DNA from: Aporrectodea caliginosa
Taxonomy: Eukaryota > Annelida > Clitellata > Crassiclitellata > Lumbricidae
Length of the DNA stretch: 64,000 nucleotides
Assembly: GCA_020284085.1 (NCBI GenBank)
Contig: JACEVL010000061.1
Coordinates: forward strand, 564,209 to 628,208
Direction: 5' to 3'
The notes beneath the pieces are model-generated. The model was given only the letters and a program-made list of their open reading frames with translations. It did not search any database and was not told the origin of the DNA. Shown here in pieces: positions 1 through 11,455 of the stretch. Position 1 is the stretch's first letter. Each line of letters begins with the position of its first letter. The position numbers and the translations under genes were made by a program.

Positions 1-529
1 ATTTTAATGGAGAAAAGCCAGCATCAGTCAAAGTTCTGTTCACAGTCTCCAGCTTAGCCTCTACCATACTTGACAGTGCTTGTTGATCTTCTTTTGAGGT
101 ACTTGCTTCTAAAGTACAAAACTCCATCTCAGAATCTGATGCTTCACCTTCAGCATCAGCCTGCTTTCGACAAACAGGGCACAACTTTTGACCTGGACGA
201 ACGTCATTCCCTGAAAGCTTGCCAACTTTGTCTGCAGTTATGATGTCCATAGGCCTTAGAGATTTCTTTCGACTGGAGCCAGGGTGTAATTTAAAAGGAT
301 CACAACAAGCCTTCCGAAGAAAAGTGTATTTCTGTAAATATATCTGCTCATGATGATGACAAACAGTCATTTCAGAAACTTGATTTACAAAACTGATTCT
401 TTGCAGAAGGAGATGCCTCTCATCGTCAGCCAACTCCGATAGTTTCTTAAGACCAATTTTCTTTGTGTAAGTAGTTTTGTGACATTCCTGGGTTTGGTCA
501 CAGTGTATACCAATGCTGCAACTGTCCAT
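1..529 (-). CDS. Partial coding exon, Cys/His-rich protein of unknown function (open at left edge)
   Basis: On the minus strand an open frame runs from an ATG at 529 to the window edge, about 176 codons, without a stop. The protein has a Cys/His-rich first half: HHH near residue 58, the motif ACCDPFKLH near 75, and a knuckle LCPVCRK near 118, followed by an acidic Ser/Glu-rich stretch and a helical segment. The spacing of Cys and His suggests metal binding. I do not recognise a named family; similar CCDP...H plus CPxC arrangements occur, as far as I recall, in multicopy uncharacterised proteins of marine invertebrates, so a mobile-element origin is possible. The frame is also open just upstream of the ATG to a possible acceptor (TTTTTAG), so 529 may not be the true start. 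It lies in the same orientation inside what must be an intron of BRIX1, since no further BRIX1 exon is visible in the window. Confidence 0.6.
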   Translation of the reverse strand, partial: MDSCSIGIHCDQTQECHKTTYTKKIGLKKLSELADDERHLLLQRISFVNQVSEMTVCHHHEQIYLQKYTFLRKACCDPFKLHPGSSRKKSLRPMDIITADKVGKLSGNDVRPGQKLCPVCRKQADAEGEASDSEMEFCTLEASTSKEDQQALSSMVEAKLETVNRTLTDAGFSPLK

Positions 530-872
530 GACTACTAAAAATGTCCACAATAAGTAATTTAAATGAAACGGAAAACATAGGATCAAAATATCACTGGTAT
601 TTCAGAATAGATTATTTTCAAATAAGATATTTAAGAGTGTATTCTTAGAAATAAATGTGAAAAAACAGCCACTTTTAAGTGCTTCAGTTCTATGCTGTGA
701 TCATTTAGTATTTAAAATTAATTGGAAACTTGTGTTAAAACAAATTATAATCTATTCAACAAATGAATATATTAACAGCTGTTGAAAAAGAATCCAGTGC
801 TGATCACATGTTCTGTCCATAACAAAACATTCTCAATAAAGTCATATAAATTAAGCCTCAAAACAGCAAAGT

Positions 873-925
<53 letters not shown>

Positions 926-2617
926 TATATATATATATATAAACTATATATACCATAAATGCTTTGAAGTTCTTAAAAGTTCTGTGATTCCTAAATTTAA
1001 AACAACTGGAAGTAATAAACAAATTATCATCTGCTTAACACTCTGTTCAAAATGGCTGACTGATCACATGTCCTGTTTTAAAAACCATAGATAAAAAATA
1101 GTAGCATAGAGAGAAATATTAAATCAAGACCTACACAAAACATCTTGAGCAGGTCACTGAATAAATTATAAAATAGCATGTGATAGTTAATTTGATTACA
1201 ACCTTTGATTTCAATAACTTTTCAAACATAAACAATTAGCAATTTATAAAGATGTACACCTAACAGTGAAAAATGATTAATCACATAATTAACAGCCAAG
1301 AATAGACATGCATAATGGTTTGTCGCGACATGGAAAATATAGCTAATATTCAAAAAATCAATGCTCCGGATTGCTTCTGAGCACCAACATCATTTTTATA
1401 TCACCAGAAAGCTTATGGCATGCACTTTTCAGAAATATAAAGTTAAGATAAATTCCAGTTGTCCTTTTTCCCAATATCATCTGGTGAAGTTGACCCTGGT
1501 TCGACAGTTCGACAAAGATTAGCATGTCAGTGTGAATTCATTTACAATTAAACACCAAAGTAAAGTACATCCAGTAGGAGCCCATTACCTGCTAAATCAG
1601 AATATGAGCAGATTTAAAAAAAATTGCAGCTGCTTTTCCTCAAATCGGTCACGCAAATTCAAGAAAATACAGTTTGCGAGTTCTGAGATGGCATATTGGC
1701 AGCTGTCCTGTAAAGCCTCTACTCAAGACACAGTCATTATACTAGGCTCATTAGGTCACCACCAACTTTCTAAACACAGCAGTGAAAACCTCATGCCTCT
1801 ATCTGCTATACTTCTTGAGTTATTTCGGGTTGAAGATAGCATCAGAGAACGTTTCGCGAAATCGGATACAAATTTTCGCCTACCCCACCTCACTTTAAGA
1901 TGGTATATCTCAGTCAAATTTTTAAAAATCTTGATAAAATTTTGTATTTGTGCCTCAAAATGGTTGACAAACAGATGGAAATTTTTTCAGGAAAATCTAA
2001 AGTTGAAGGTGGGAAAATGTTCAAAAATTGGTTGATTTCACATGGAATGACTCAGCAGACATTGCTCAGATAGAAGAAAAATGCCAACAGCTAATGAAGT
2101 CACTGTATATATTTCAGATTCCTTTGAGCAGAAGGGAAATCTAGATATATTTTCTGTCCTGGCATGGTTAGGAATTTGCTTCAAACTGTACCCAAACAAG
2201 TAAAAGGTATTCTAATAAGAGTCTACTTTAGTATGTAGAAACTGAGTTTAATGTAACATCATATCTTCAATAATCACCAAAATGCTTAAGGTCCTCGTTG
2301 CAACAACTTTAAACACAAACTTGAACTATTTCACACCAATAAACCTATAAACTGACCTACAAAACCCTGACCTATAAACTGGCCTTGAAATTCCATCATG
2401 TAGCCTCAATCTCACCAGTGAGTATACATGTGTATTTACACAGATAATTCAACAATGGATTTGAACTTGAAACCAGTTGTAAACACTACTTGATAACCAC
2501 TTGATCACATAACAACAAAGATGTATTACAAAAAAGAAGCTGTATAAAATCTACATAATACTGAGAATTTAATATGAGAAAGGTATTATGTCAATGACTA
2601 AGAATTGAGAAACAGAC
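530..2617. other. Intron 3 of BRIX1, no exon recognised
   Basis: No coding sequence with a recognisable domain or the expected next BRIX1 residues was found on either strand. An open frame of 167 codons on the plus strand (1532-2035) has no domain, skewed composition and no splice context and is taken as chance. An AT dinucleotide microsatellite lies at 872-955. Confidence 0.5.
872..955. repeat. (AT)n microsatellite
   Basis: About 40 AT units, interrupted once by a CAT, in the third BRIX1 intron. Confidence 0.95.
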
Positions 2618-3655
2618 CTCGTTGATCACAAAGAGCTTTTCTTTCCTCTCAAGTTTCGTCTCTGAAAAGTTAAAACACAAAAGTTGAGCATAAAATGGGA
2701 GACAAGTTACAGCAGGAATTCTATAATTAGCAGGTAATCGTTATTTTATGCTGCATTGTTTTCTATCTGACAATCAACACTATCCAAAACACTATCCACT
2801 ATGCAGAGAAACTGGTCACATCTTTGACCATTGTAACTCACTGGATTTGTCATACAATTGGTCACATCCATGACTGTTTTAACTCACCAGATTTCGACTG
2901 TGGCATCATACGACTGACGTCTTTCATGAGATGACGGCCTTGGAATGAAATTCCTCGAGATGAAAACATGAGTACACGAGTCTTGTTTGTCCAGTTGGTC
3001 TGTTTAAAAAGAAATCAAATTTAAAACTAAAAAAATAAATTTAAAAAAACTGCTTACACGACATAAAAGCTTGATCAAAGACTTTTCAAATCTACTGAAA
3101 TTGACAGTCTTGGAATGAAATTCCTTGAGATGAGAATACAAGTTTTGGCTGTCCATTCACATTTAATATTCAAAAAGGAACTATAAAAACTGCTTACAAA
3201 CCTAAAATCTTGAGCAGAGAATTTTAAAGTCTGCCTATATATGTGTAACTTCTTATATTTCAAAATATCATAGCTTACACCAAGCCAACATTAACAGATG
3301 CTTTTACAAATAGCAAAATGCTTTTAATATCCACATTTGAAATCAATCATAACTATTAATCAAAACTCAAACTTCAAAATGCTATTTGGTTATTTACCTT
3401 CTTGGCAGAAAGCTCTTCAGAAATTGGGATACCCTTTCTCGCTTTTTTCACCTTTTTTGCTTTCATTGCTGAAAGATTACCCTTTACTTTTGAACTCTTG
3501 ACCTTTGGACTTTTGACCTTAGGACTCCTGGCCTGCATCCCCATTCCTGAAGCTGCACCTGTGCTCTTCATGTTCTCTGAACCATAAGCCTTTGCTTTTT
3601 TCGTTGGCTTTTCGTCATTGACGTCTGAACTTGGTGCTTTTCGTTTTTGACCCAT
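2618..3655 (-). CDS. BRIX1: BRIX1, ribosome biogenesis protein BRX1 homolog, 5' three exons
   Basis: BRX1 is a nucleolar Brix-domain protein needed for assembly of the large (60S) ribosomal subunit. Three exons join in frame on the minus strand: exon 1 3655-3398 (start ATG, 86 codons), exon 2 2999-2888 and exon 3 2661-2618, each with canonical GT/AG borders. Exon 1 encodes a basic, low-complexity tail with SPKVK repeats and KKxKK clusters, as expected for a nucleolar N terminus. Exons 2-3 encode the start of the Brix domain: TNKTRVLMFSSRGISF, RHLMKDV, then LERKEKLFVINE, which match the order and spacing of human BRIX1 (KERILIFSSRGINF, RHLMQDL, DKLFVINE). Exon 3 ends in phase 0, just before the expected V-C-E-M. 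The rest of the domain is not in the window and should lie to the left, beyond an intron of more than 2.6 kb. Confidence 0.92.
3075..3230 (-). pseudogene. Decayed tandem copy of BRIX1 exon 2 inside intron 1
   Basis: Between exons 1 and 2 of BRIX1 lies a second, diverged copy of exon 2. The stretch around 3106-3155 on the minus strand keeps TGGACA, CTCATCTC and GGAATTTCATTCCAAG with the spacing of 2940-2991, while other codons have drifted and the frame no longer continues into a Brix sequence. The flanking intron sequence (an ACTGCTTACA motif near 3049 and 3187 followed by AAAATCTTGA/AAAGCTTGA) is duplicated too, so this is a tandem genomic duplication and not a retrocopy. Confidence 0.75.
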
Positions 3656-4609
3656 GATCTATATTTAACTGAAAATTACTTCAAAAATGTAAACAGCATT
3701 CCTGTAAAGTAAACAAAACTAATCTAATCAGAAAACTTCTATAGCATCACCATAGCAATGCACAAGACATCAATCAATTATCACTTCTAAGCTAAAAGTT
3801 TTGCATTCAAAAAGCACAATCCAATTCTGAAACCAAAAACCCAGAGATAGGAAGACAAGTTTCTACTAAAAGACCGTCCTGGTTTGGGGCAGAACAAGAG
3901 TTTCACCATCCAGTGAGCAAGCACAATATTTGTGAATCTGAAGACAAATAAAGACAAAAAATAAGATGACTGAGTCACCACTTATAAACTTGGACACATT
4001 TTAAAAAGAACTCTTTGTTGCATGAGAAGCCAGTGCAATGAAATTTGGATACTGTGAGTTACAAAAAGCAAGTTTTGTTATATTTATCGCTAAGGAGATG
4101 CAAAGCATTTGTAATTTGTCTTTGTGACGTACTCTAGAAACGAATCACAGTCATCAAGACAACTATAAACTAAGGTGTTACCTGTAGAAGAACCAAGATA
4201 TTCTGAGGCACACAGGTTCATTTTGGAGATGAAAGTGGACAGATCGTTTGAATATATTTTGGTAAATGACAAAAAGGAATCAAATATGATGTCTAAATTA
4301 AGTGATGACCCAGTTATGAGTGACAACAAAGTTAATAGAAGTAAACCATTCGAACTTGTGCAACTACTGGCTTGAGCCAAAAGGATTAAATTCAGTTTAG
4401 GGTGGGTTAAAAAGCAACATGCATTTCATTACTGTACAAGAAGCTTTTTGAATTTTATCCATGTTTGCACGTCATCAAATAGACAAGAGTAGTTGCTCAA
4501 CAGGAATAGACACGGGACTGGAATGGAAAGAAACAAAGTCAAGTCTCCATTGAATTTATTGGACAACTTCTGTCAATCAACAAGAATAGCGCATTCAACT
4601 GGCTAAATA
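3656..4609. other. BRIX1 upstream region, no gene recognised
   Basis: Presumed promoter side of BRIX1. A minus-strand open frame at 4090-4380 starts with a hydrophobic segment but has no supported continuation, so it is not called. Confidence 0.4.
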
Positions 4610-4617
4610 CATCTAAG

Positions 4618-5108
4618 CAGGGATGAGTCGATTGGCGTTTTTTTACCGATTTCCGATTTCGGATAGTTGGCCTGCTTTTGCTATTTTCGCAGATTCCGAT
4701 CCGAATAGTTAATTAAACAGCATGAAAACAAAAGCTTGTATATTCTCGCTAGATGTAATTCCAATGAGAGTTTATGCACTGAACTATTTAAAAGAAATTA
4801 ACATTTGAAAGTTTTAAACCGCGTGGCAGAAGAAAACAGCCTGACTGTCCACCATTTTGTTGACACGTCGAGTAACAATTTTATTATTTATACGGACTTT
4901 CAATTAATTAAAGATTAAAGATTACCACATGAGCTCGCCAAAACAGGTTCTATTTCTGTATCAATGAAAACAGAAATTGCTTTTGTCTAAAAATATTACT
5001 TTTTTGGTATTTGGATCGATAGTCCTTGGATCGCCGATTCCGATTAATGCCGATTAGTGCAAAATCCGGCCTGATCCGATTTCCTAAAGGATAATCGGCT
5101 CATCCCAA
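4618..5108. mobile_element. hAT-like MITE, 491 bp
   Basis: Left end CAGGGATGAGTCGATT and right end AATCGGCTCATCCCAA form imperfect terminal inverted repeats. The element is flanked by a perfect 8 bp direct repeat, CATCTAAG (4610-4617 and 5109-5116). An 8 bp target duplication with CAGGG-type ends is the signature of hAT transposons. There is no coding capacity, so it is non-autonomous. Internally it is rich in GATTTCCGATT-like motifs near both ends. Confidence 0.88.
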
Positions 5109-5116
5109 CATCTAAG

Positions 5117-6194
5117 TATAAATGACATCACCGCCCCATACCGGATTCATACATAGCCAATTTGAAAAGAAGCACATGAATGGCATTTCATGCATATAAT
5201 TTTGTGCCAGAACAAAATACCATAGATCCCACAAACACATACAGAAAACACGGACATGTTGATGAGTCTCAAACACAAATAAAGCAACAATTTGCCACAA
5301 GTCATGATTTGCTTCTGATGTTTCTGATTTTTTTAGCAAACACACACGCCGGCAAACTTATAGTATCGGGGGATGAAGTATCTTTGGGCATGCTGCGCAT
5401 ACGCCGGACGGTACCAGGTTTTCTAATGACTACACTAACCGTAACCCTGACCCTAACCGACCCTCACGACGTCTAACCTGACCCTAACCGACACTCACGA
5501 CGTCAGTAGACTTACGCACCATGTCCTTCAGCCCCCGATTCTATAAGCTTGCCCATACGCCCTTAAAAGTTCCCTTATTTCTGTCAAAAACTTACACCAT
5601 CTAATAATTGTTCCAAAAAAATTATTTATCAACGAAAAAGTTTCATATATTGGACAACGCGTGGCCGTTTTTGGGCGATAATGCAGAAATATACATGAAA
5701 TAATTAAACATGTTAAAATATCAAAACTAAATACCTTTCTAAAAATAACAGGAAATAAAATATACTTTCTATTATTGGGAATAACAACTCAGTGATTTAT
5801 GGAATGGATAAATAAATGCATACATTAATTCTGGAAAAGAAACAAAGTTCACCGTCACGACACCAATAATACTCGCAACACGGTACCGCTGTAACAGTAA
5901 CTGTGTCTACGGTAGATTCTTTAATTCTATAGCGCCTTTCTACCAACGCATTGTAACTAAATAAAGTGAATCACACTTTATTTAGTTAATATTTAAATGT
6001 ATATAATAATCTAAGTATTTCTTCAACTCTAAACGAAGAATTCGTTGTTACAGTAACAAGTTTGTTAATTAATTAATTCAGACCATCGTAATCTGACTCG
6101 ACGCAGCGCTCGTGAATATGCTGGTGGCCTGCGTTTGGTTTTTTGAGTGGCGCTTTAGCAGTTTGGAGTTTTATTTAGGATAACGATTACGAAC
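5117..6194. other. Intergenic, no gene recognised
   Basis: Contains a short run of CCCTAACCGA-like units (about 5430-5500) and a perfect hairpin (5955-5987). Open frames here lack domains and splice context. Confidence 0.5.
5955..5987. repeat. Perfect 14 bp inverted repeat (hairpin)
   Basis: AACTAAATAAAGTG, a 5 base loop, then CACTTTATTTAGTT. It follows a TATAGCGCC motif seen at the tail of several repeats in this window, so it may belong to a repeat. Confidence 0.85.
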
Positions 6195-6202
6195 CTCGTA
6201 AT

Positions 6203-8086
6203 ATACCCCGCAGCCGATCGAGTCGATTGATCGAGTCGATCATAAACTCGGCCAAGTCGAGTCGATCGAAAAATCGTCGACTCGATCGACTCGCCGATCG
6301 AGTCGATCGTAGCCTAAACCCGGTGAAGTCGAGTCGATCGTTGTTTTCTCGACTTGACTCGACTCTGAAATATTTTACTTACTATTTCTTCACAAAATGA
6401 CAGACCTTATGATATAAATGACGTAATTCTGTGTGCCTAAACACACAACTAGGCCTACCGCTAGGCCTATGGACCTAATATGAAATTCACTGCAAATAAC
6501 GAACCTCTTGGCGCTTTCTTATTAGTGGAAGTAACTTATACAGATACTTTCTTTCACAGTTCAACTATAGTCTATAATAGATAGATATTAGGCCTACACG
6601 TCCTCTACTAGACCTGGGAATCACTTTGGTCCGCCAATCTGACCCCACTTGACCCTAAAGTGACTTGAGGTCGACTTTAAGTCGACAACTTGGAGTCAAA
6701 ACGACTTGACCCGACTTGGCAGAAAAACAACCAACTTCCGACTTAAAGTCGACTTCTGACATGGTAATAACGATTAGGCCTACGTAGGCCTACGGCTAAT
6801 AATACAAAAATGTCATGCCAATTTGCCTGGCAAGCATTAATTTCTTATAGGCCTACTAATGAGTAATATGAGATCTCACACCAGGCCTGATGAATAAAAT
6901 TGCTTATTAGGCCTATTTTGAGCTGTTTGTGTTTGAGCTTGAACAGTTTTGTAATGCTCTAATGGGTTAACAGAAGAATCTGCAGCGGACTGGTGAGACT
7001 GAATGGCGTGTTATAATGACACGTTTTAATTCTGTTGTCATAATTATTTAGCAACTAACGTCATTCAAATAGCAATGCACGTGTATCATCCCACAGTAGG
7101 CCTACTACCACTCCACGACAATAGCACGTGCTCAGTACAAGCTATATTCAGTCAATGTTTACATAAGACAAGCGGCGCTGACCGCCCGCTCAATTAGATC
7201 ATGTTTATACAGGCTAATTATATACAGGACTACAGGTGTATTGTCATGACACAACCCTAACACACTATAGGTCTTAGAAGCGCTTGTTCACACTAAAAAA
7301 ACACTAGGCTATATTGCTGTTTAAACGCCGCCGTGGCCTCACGATCGATCATTAGTGTGGTGAGATATATTTAGATTTGTTTGTGTCCTAAGTCGGTTTA
7401 AGTCGACTTCTGTAGAAAACAACTTGAGGTTACTTTTCTGTACAAATTCGACTTGGGGGTCAGTTGCGCTAAGCACAAACGACTCGACTCGACTTGGGAT
7501 GCCCAAGTCGACTGGGGTCGACTTATTGGGGTCGACTCCCAGGTCTATCCTCTACTGCCGTCTTATTTGTTGAGCTGGTACTAATTTATGTACCGTACCG
7601 TAGGAGATTCCATTGTAGCCTATAGCTGCCTATAGCTGATCAAGTCGACAGATTTAGCGAGGCTTAATCCGTATACATTGTCAAGTCAACCACAGGCAGA
7701 CACGATGTCATTATAATACCTGAACTGTTACTTACTAGTTCAATTACAGTTGATGTTTTGTACATTAGACACCAGATCTGAGCTATAGAAGTTATAACTG
7801 CAATTACAGTAACTGTTGTTAATAGAACTGTTATAGGCCTAACCAGTGACAGTTTGAGGAAGAGCGTGCAATTGAAATACATAAGTAGTTTAGATACTGG
7901 ATTATAAGAATGCAACAGTCGTCATCAATTTGGCCAAGAGACTATACAGTCCAAGTCGACGAAGTCGATCGTCGTCCGAGCCAAGTCGATCGAGTCGTCG
8001 AAAGGTCGGCGAGTCGACGAAGTCGATCGTCGGCCGAGCCAAGTCGATCGTATACACTCGACTCGATCGACTGCGGGGTATACTGG
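6203..8086. mobile_element. hAT-like element with GTCGATCGAGTCG-rich arms, carrying a nested element
   Basis: The left end ATACCCCGCAG followed by CGATCGAGTCGA is inverted at the right end (TCGACTCGATCGACTG then CGGGGTATACTGG). CTCGTAAT flanks both sides (6195-6202, 8087-8094), giving an 8 bp target duplication; the left terminus appears to have lost its first few bases (CCAG). Subterminal regions (6210-6360 and 7950-8070) are arrays of GTCGATCG/GAGTCG motifs in opposite orientation. No transposase is present. About half its length is the nested element at 6609-7547. Confidence 0.75.
6609..7547. mobile_element. Nested hAT-like element, 939 bp
   Basis: Ends TAGACCTGGGAATC and GACTCCCAGGTCTA are inverted, with a perfect 8 bp target duplication TCCTCTAC (6601-6608, 7548-7555). 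Subterminal arrays of AAGTCGACTT-like motifs resemble in style, but not in exact sequence, those of its host element. Non-coding interior, rich in TAGGCCTA. Confidence 0.88.
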
Positions 8087-8094
8087 CTCGTAAT

Positions 8095-8762
8095 ACAGTC
8101 ATCAGACAGACGTTTTAGCAAGTTCGAACATGACACTTTTGAAATGAAAAGTATCTCAGCTATATAGGTCTAGCTTAATTTTAAAGAGCAGAATTTCGCC
8201 AATCCAAACAATTGAATTAGGCTAGATTCATTTGAGTAGGCTATAGGCCCTATTGTATGTGCAATGAACGGTATGGTACAGAAATGTAATTGCTAATTTG
8301 CTACGTACATTAATTTTGTAAATGGTGACTTATAGAGGCTCGATCGAGCTTAATTCATTAGCGGATGTTTTTTGGCAACACCTACGCAACAACCATGCAG
8401 GTCGTTGGCAACAACGTAGCCTACGGCAACTAAACAGATAAGATTGAGCGGAAGCAGAGCGATCGGCAAAGTTTATAGATCGGAGTGATGAGAAAAAGCT
8501 GCACCTGCTGCAGACAGACTTGGTCAAACAAGCTCGAAAGATAAGGTATCGACCAATAGCATCGCGTACAGTTTCACAATGACGTGTCATATTGGCACTG
8601 CTGACAAAAAGAGCCGACATAATCGTCAACGTCAAGTAGGCCTAATGCGAAGGAGTTTGATATAACCATTTGATTAGGCTACTGTTCAACGTATTATTAC
8701 AGCATTTACATAAGTAAATTTATATAAGTAGTTTAAGGTCTTTTTGAGTAAATTTAAAGGCC
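8095..8762. other. Upstream of the secreted-protein gene, no gene recognised
   Basis: No domain-bearing frame. Presumably includes the promoter of the gene that starts at 8763; no clear TATA box at a fixed distance is evident. Confidence 0.4.
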
Positions 8763-11423
8763 ATGTCTTGTTGGCGGTTCATTACCGGTTTTCTGTCGGC
8801 GGCGCTGTTCTGTGTTTTGCTAAGTGCTTGGATTGCGCCAACTGTCGAGGCGTGGGTTCGACTCCCGAAGCGATGCTGTTCCCCTGATATCTGGGAGGCG
8901 GATGCCAAGTCCTTTGGTGCTACAACAAGAACAAGGGACCCAGATAACAAGGCAAGTAATCTTGGCCAATTTCTACCAAGAGCAGCACCAGAAAATTCAT
9001 CTGTAGCCTACTTTTGATTTTACGAGCTTCCTGCGAACTTCTCTGTGTGTAGCTATTCGAGTAGGGCCTAGGCCTACTCTATAGGCCTAATAGCCTATGG
9101 TGTTATGTATCGTGTTAACAGAACCATCTGAATAACATTGTCTTGTAGGTATTAGGCTAAAGTCGCTGTAATTTACTGTAGGCCTAAGCTATTTTTTAAA
9201 TTACAATAATTATGACAAATTTATCAGCAACGTTGAGACTAAGATCGACTTAGTAAGCACTAAGCCCTATTATTATTATGGCACAATGTGTATGCGCTAG
9301 CAGCGCTACAATACGGTGCGTTGCTTTCGTGCCTATAGGCCTAGGCTACGTCGATGTGTGAAACTGTTCGTACCAAAGATTTTAAGTAAGTAAGTAAGTA
9401 AGTGTGTTCTTTATTAAACGCTGGCAAACGCACGGCGCTGTACATACAAAGTTATACAAAGTTATCAAATAGTAGCGAAAAGTTAGTAAATAGTAAACTA
9501 AAAACACTATATGGCTTAGCTGTACAACATCAGAAACTCCTAGCCTGGCTAGCCAGGAAACCACGCCTGGTGAGGGAATCAAATCTAGAAAGAACACGGT
9601 TATGTGAGCGTGGGCGCAAATCGTGACCAGTAGTATATGGAACAGGGGGTACCGGGGTAGTAGGTAATGAACAAAGTGTATACACTTTGGGTAATGAAGG
9701 ATATGTCCTGGATTATTTAAGATAATTCTAAAAAGGTCTAACTGTTAAAATATAGTTCTGTTAACACGATATATATTTCTAAAAAGGCCTAACTGTTAAA
9801 ATCTTTGGTTCGTACGTTGTTACTTCGCGTATTTGCTAAACACTAAAATCTTATTAACGTGGCACACATAAAAGTGTGATTAAATTCTTACCAATATCAA
9901 CGTGTGTTCATTTAGATTATTACGAAATACTCTTACGATTACACGAATAAACGCTGGGCGTTCGACTATAAGGATCCGGACGTCAACAAGAGCAGACGTT
10001 TCGTCTTCGATTACAAATCCGTGAGAGGCGCTGTATAAATTTGTGCCAATGTCATGAGCAACTTCTGTTGCGCCGGTGTATAATGCACATAGCATAGCAT
10101 TTATGTTGATCGTGCTTTAGTTTGCACATTCAGTCATTTTATAATTCGTTCATTTCTTAATTCGTTCCATGAGCTTCCGCAGACATTTATGCTGGAAGGA
10201 CAAAACATGGAGAGTAGAGAACGTAGGCCTAATCATGGCTTAATTGTAAAGGAAAAATTTTCAGATCTGAATTCTAGGAGGAAACAATTAAGTGCCCCAT
10301 CTTGCCTCTGTCACCCTGTGTGAAGGGGCCTGTGATGTGCTCATTCGATCACACATACATACACACACATACACACACATTCACACACGTACATATGTAA
10401 GGGAATAATTAAGGCCTGGTACACTCGCCCACTACCACAGAATATAAAAACAGTGTTTCGGAATTTACGACCGCCGTTCCCAGGATTACCCATTGTTTCT
10501 TCTGGGTATGACAAATGCTTAGTGCGGTACGGTAACCTCCAGTCCAAAAAGTTGGTGGTAATCGTGGTATGGTTACCCCTGTAGCCTACCTCCAAAAAGT
10601 ATGCCTATGGGTCTTCACAAATTAGGAGCTCATGGGGCTTCGATTGCGCCTTGTTTCATATTCATAATTGGTACCTTGTTTATTGTTTCATTTGTCAAAA
10701 TCGGTAACCTTGTAAATGAGAATTTTGTGGCACCATTTCATTTGTGACAGTTTATAGGAATCCAGGAGAAAAAGCAGAAGAACAGGCACAAGACGTTTGT
10801 GTTTTTGGATTGGGGTAGGGTTGACTTCAGGTTGAGTGGGGAGTATGAGAGGTGTCTATATGATTGAGACTTATCACTTATGGTCGAATTTTAATGCTGC
10901 ATTTGTGATTTTGGTTTGTAGAAATCGAAATACGTCATTACCCACAATGGATGCTTCAACATTTCTCTCGACGCGGAAATGTTTCAGTACTGTGTACCAG
11001 GTACAGTACATGGCGTACCACATGCATCTAGAAACACCTTTTAACATCTAGTAGCACCTTTTAGCAGACTACAATACCTTTGGAATTTTATGCAATCCAG
11101 TGGCGCTAGGCAAGGGAGGCTTAAGGAATTAGCAACCTGCAAACTAGTCAGGCCAAATATTTGCCAAATGTTTCTCCACAATGAACCTAACCCTGCTGTC
11201 AATTCACACCATTGATGTAACTTCTAATCCTGGAACTGCCTTTGACAGTGTATTATTAAAGTAATAATAAGTTATTTATTGCTAAAATTAATTTGTTTTT
11301 TTACAGACATTAGCATATAAAGTACTTTGAACATATTGTCAGCTGTCAAATCTAGATGGGAAACTGTTGCTTTCTGATTAATTTTCTTTTGAACATACGT
11401 TAACACCATTATTATTATTATTA

Positions 11424-11455
<32 letters not shown>

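Noticed and set aside
1532..2035. 167-codon open frame on the plus strand
   Set aside because: No domain, AT-rich, no splice or start context, lies in the intron of a minus-strand gene.
4090..4380. Minus-strand frame with a hydrophobic N terminus resembling a signal peptide
   Set aside because: No recognisable domain and no downstream exon that fits; it sits in the BRIX1 promoter region. A donor-like CAGGTAAC is present but alone is not enough.
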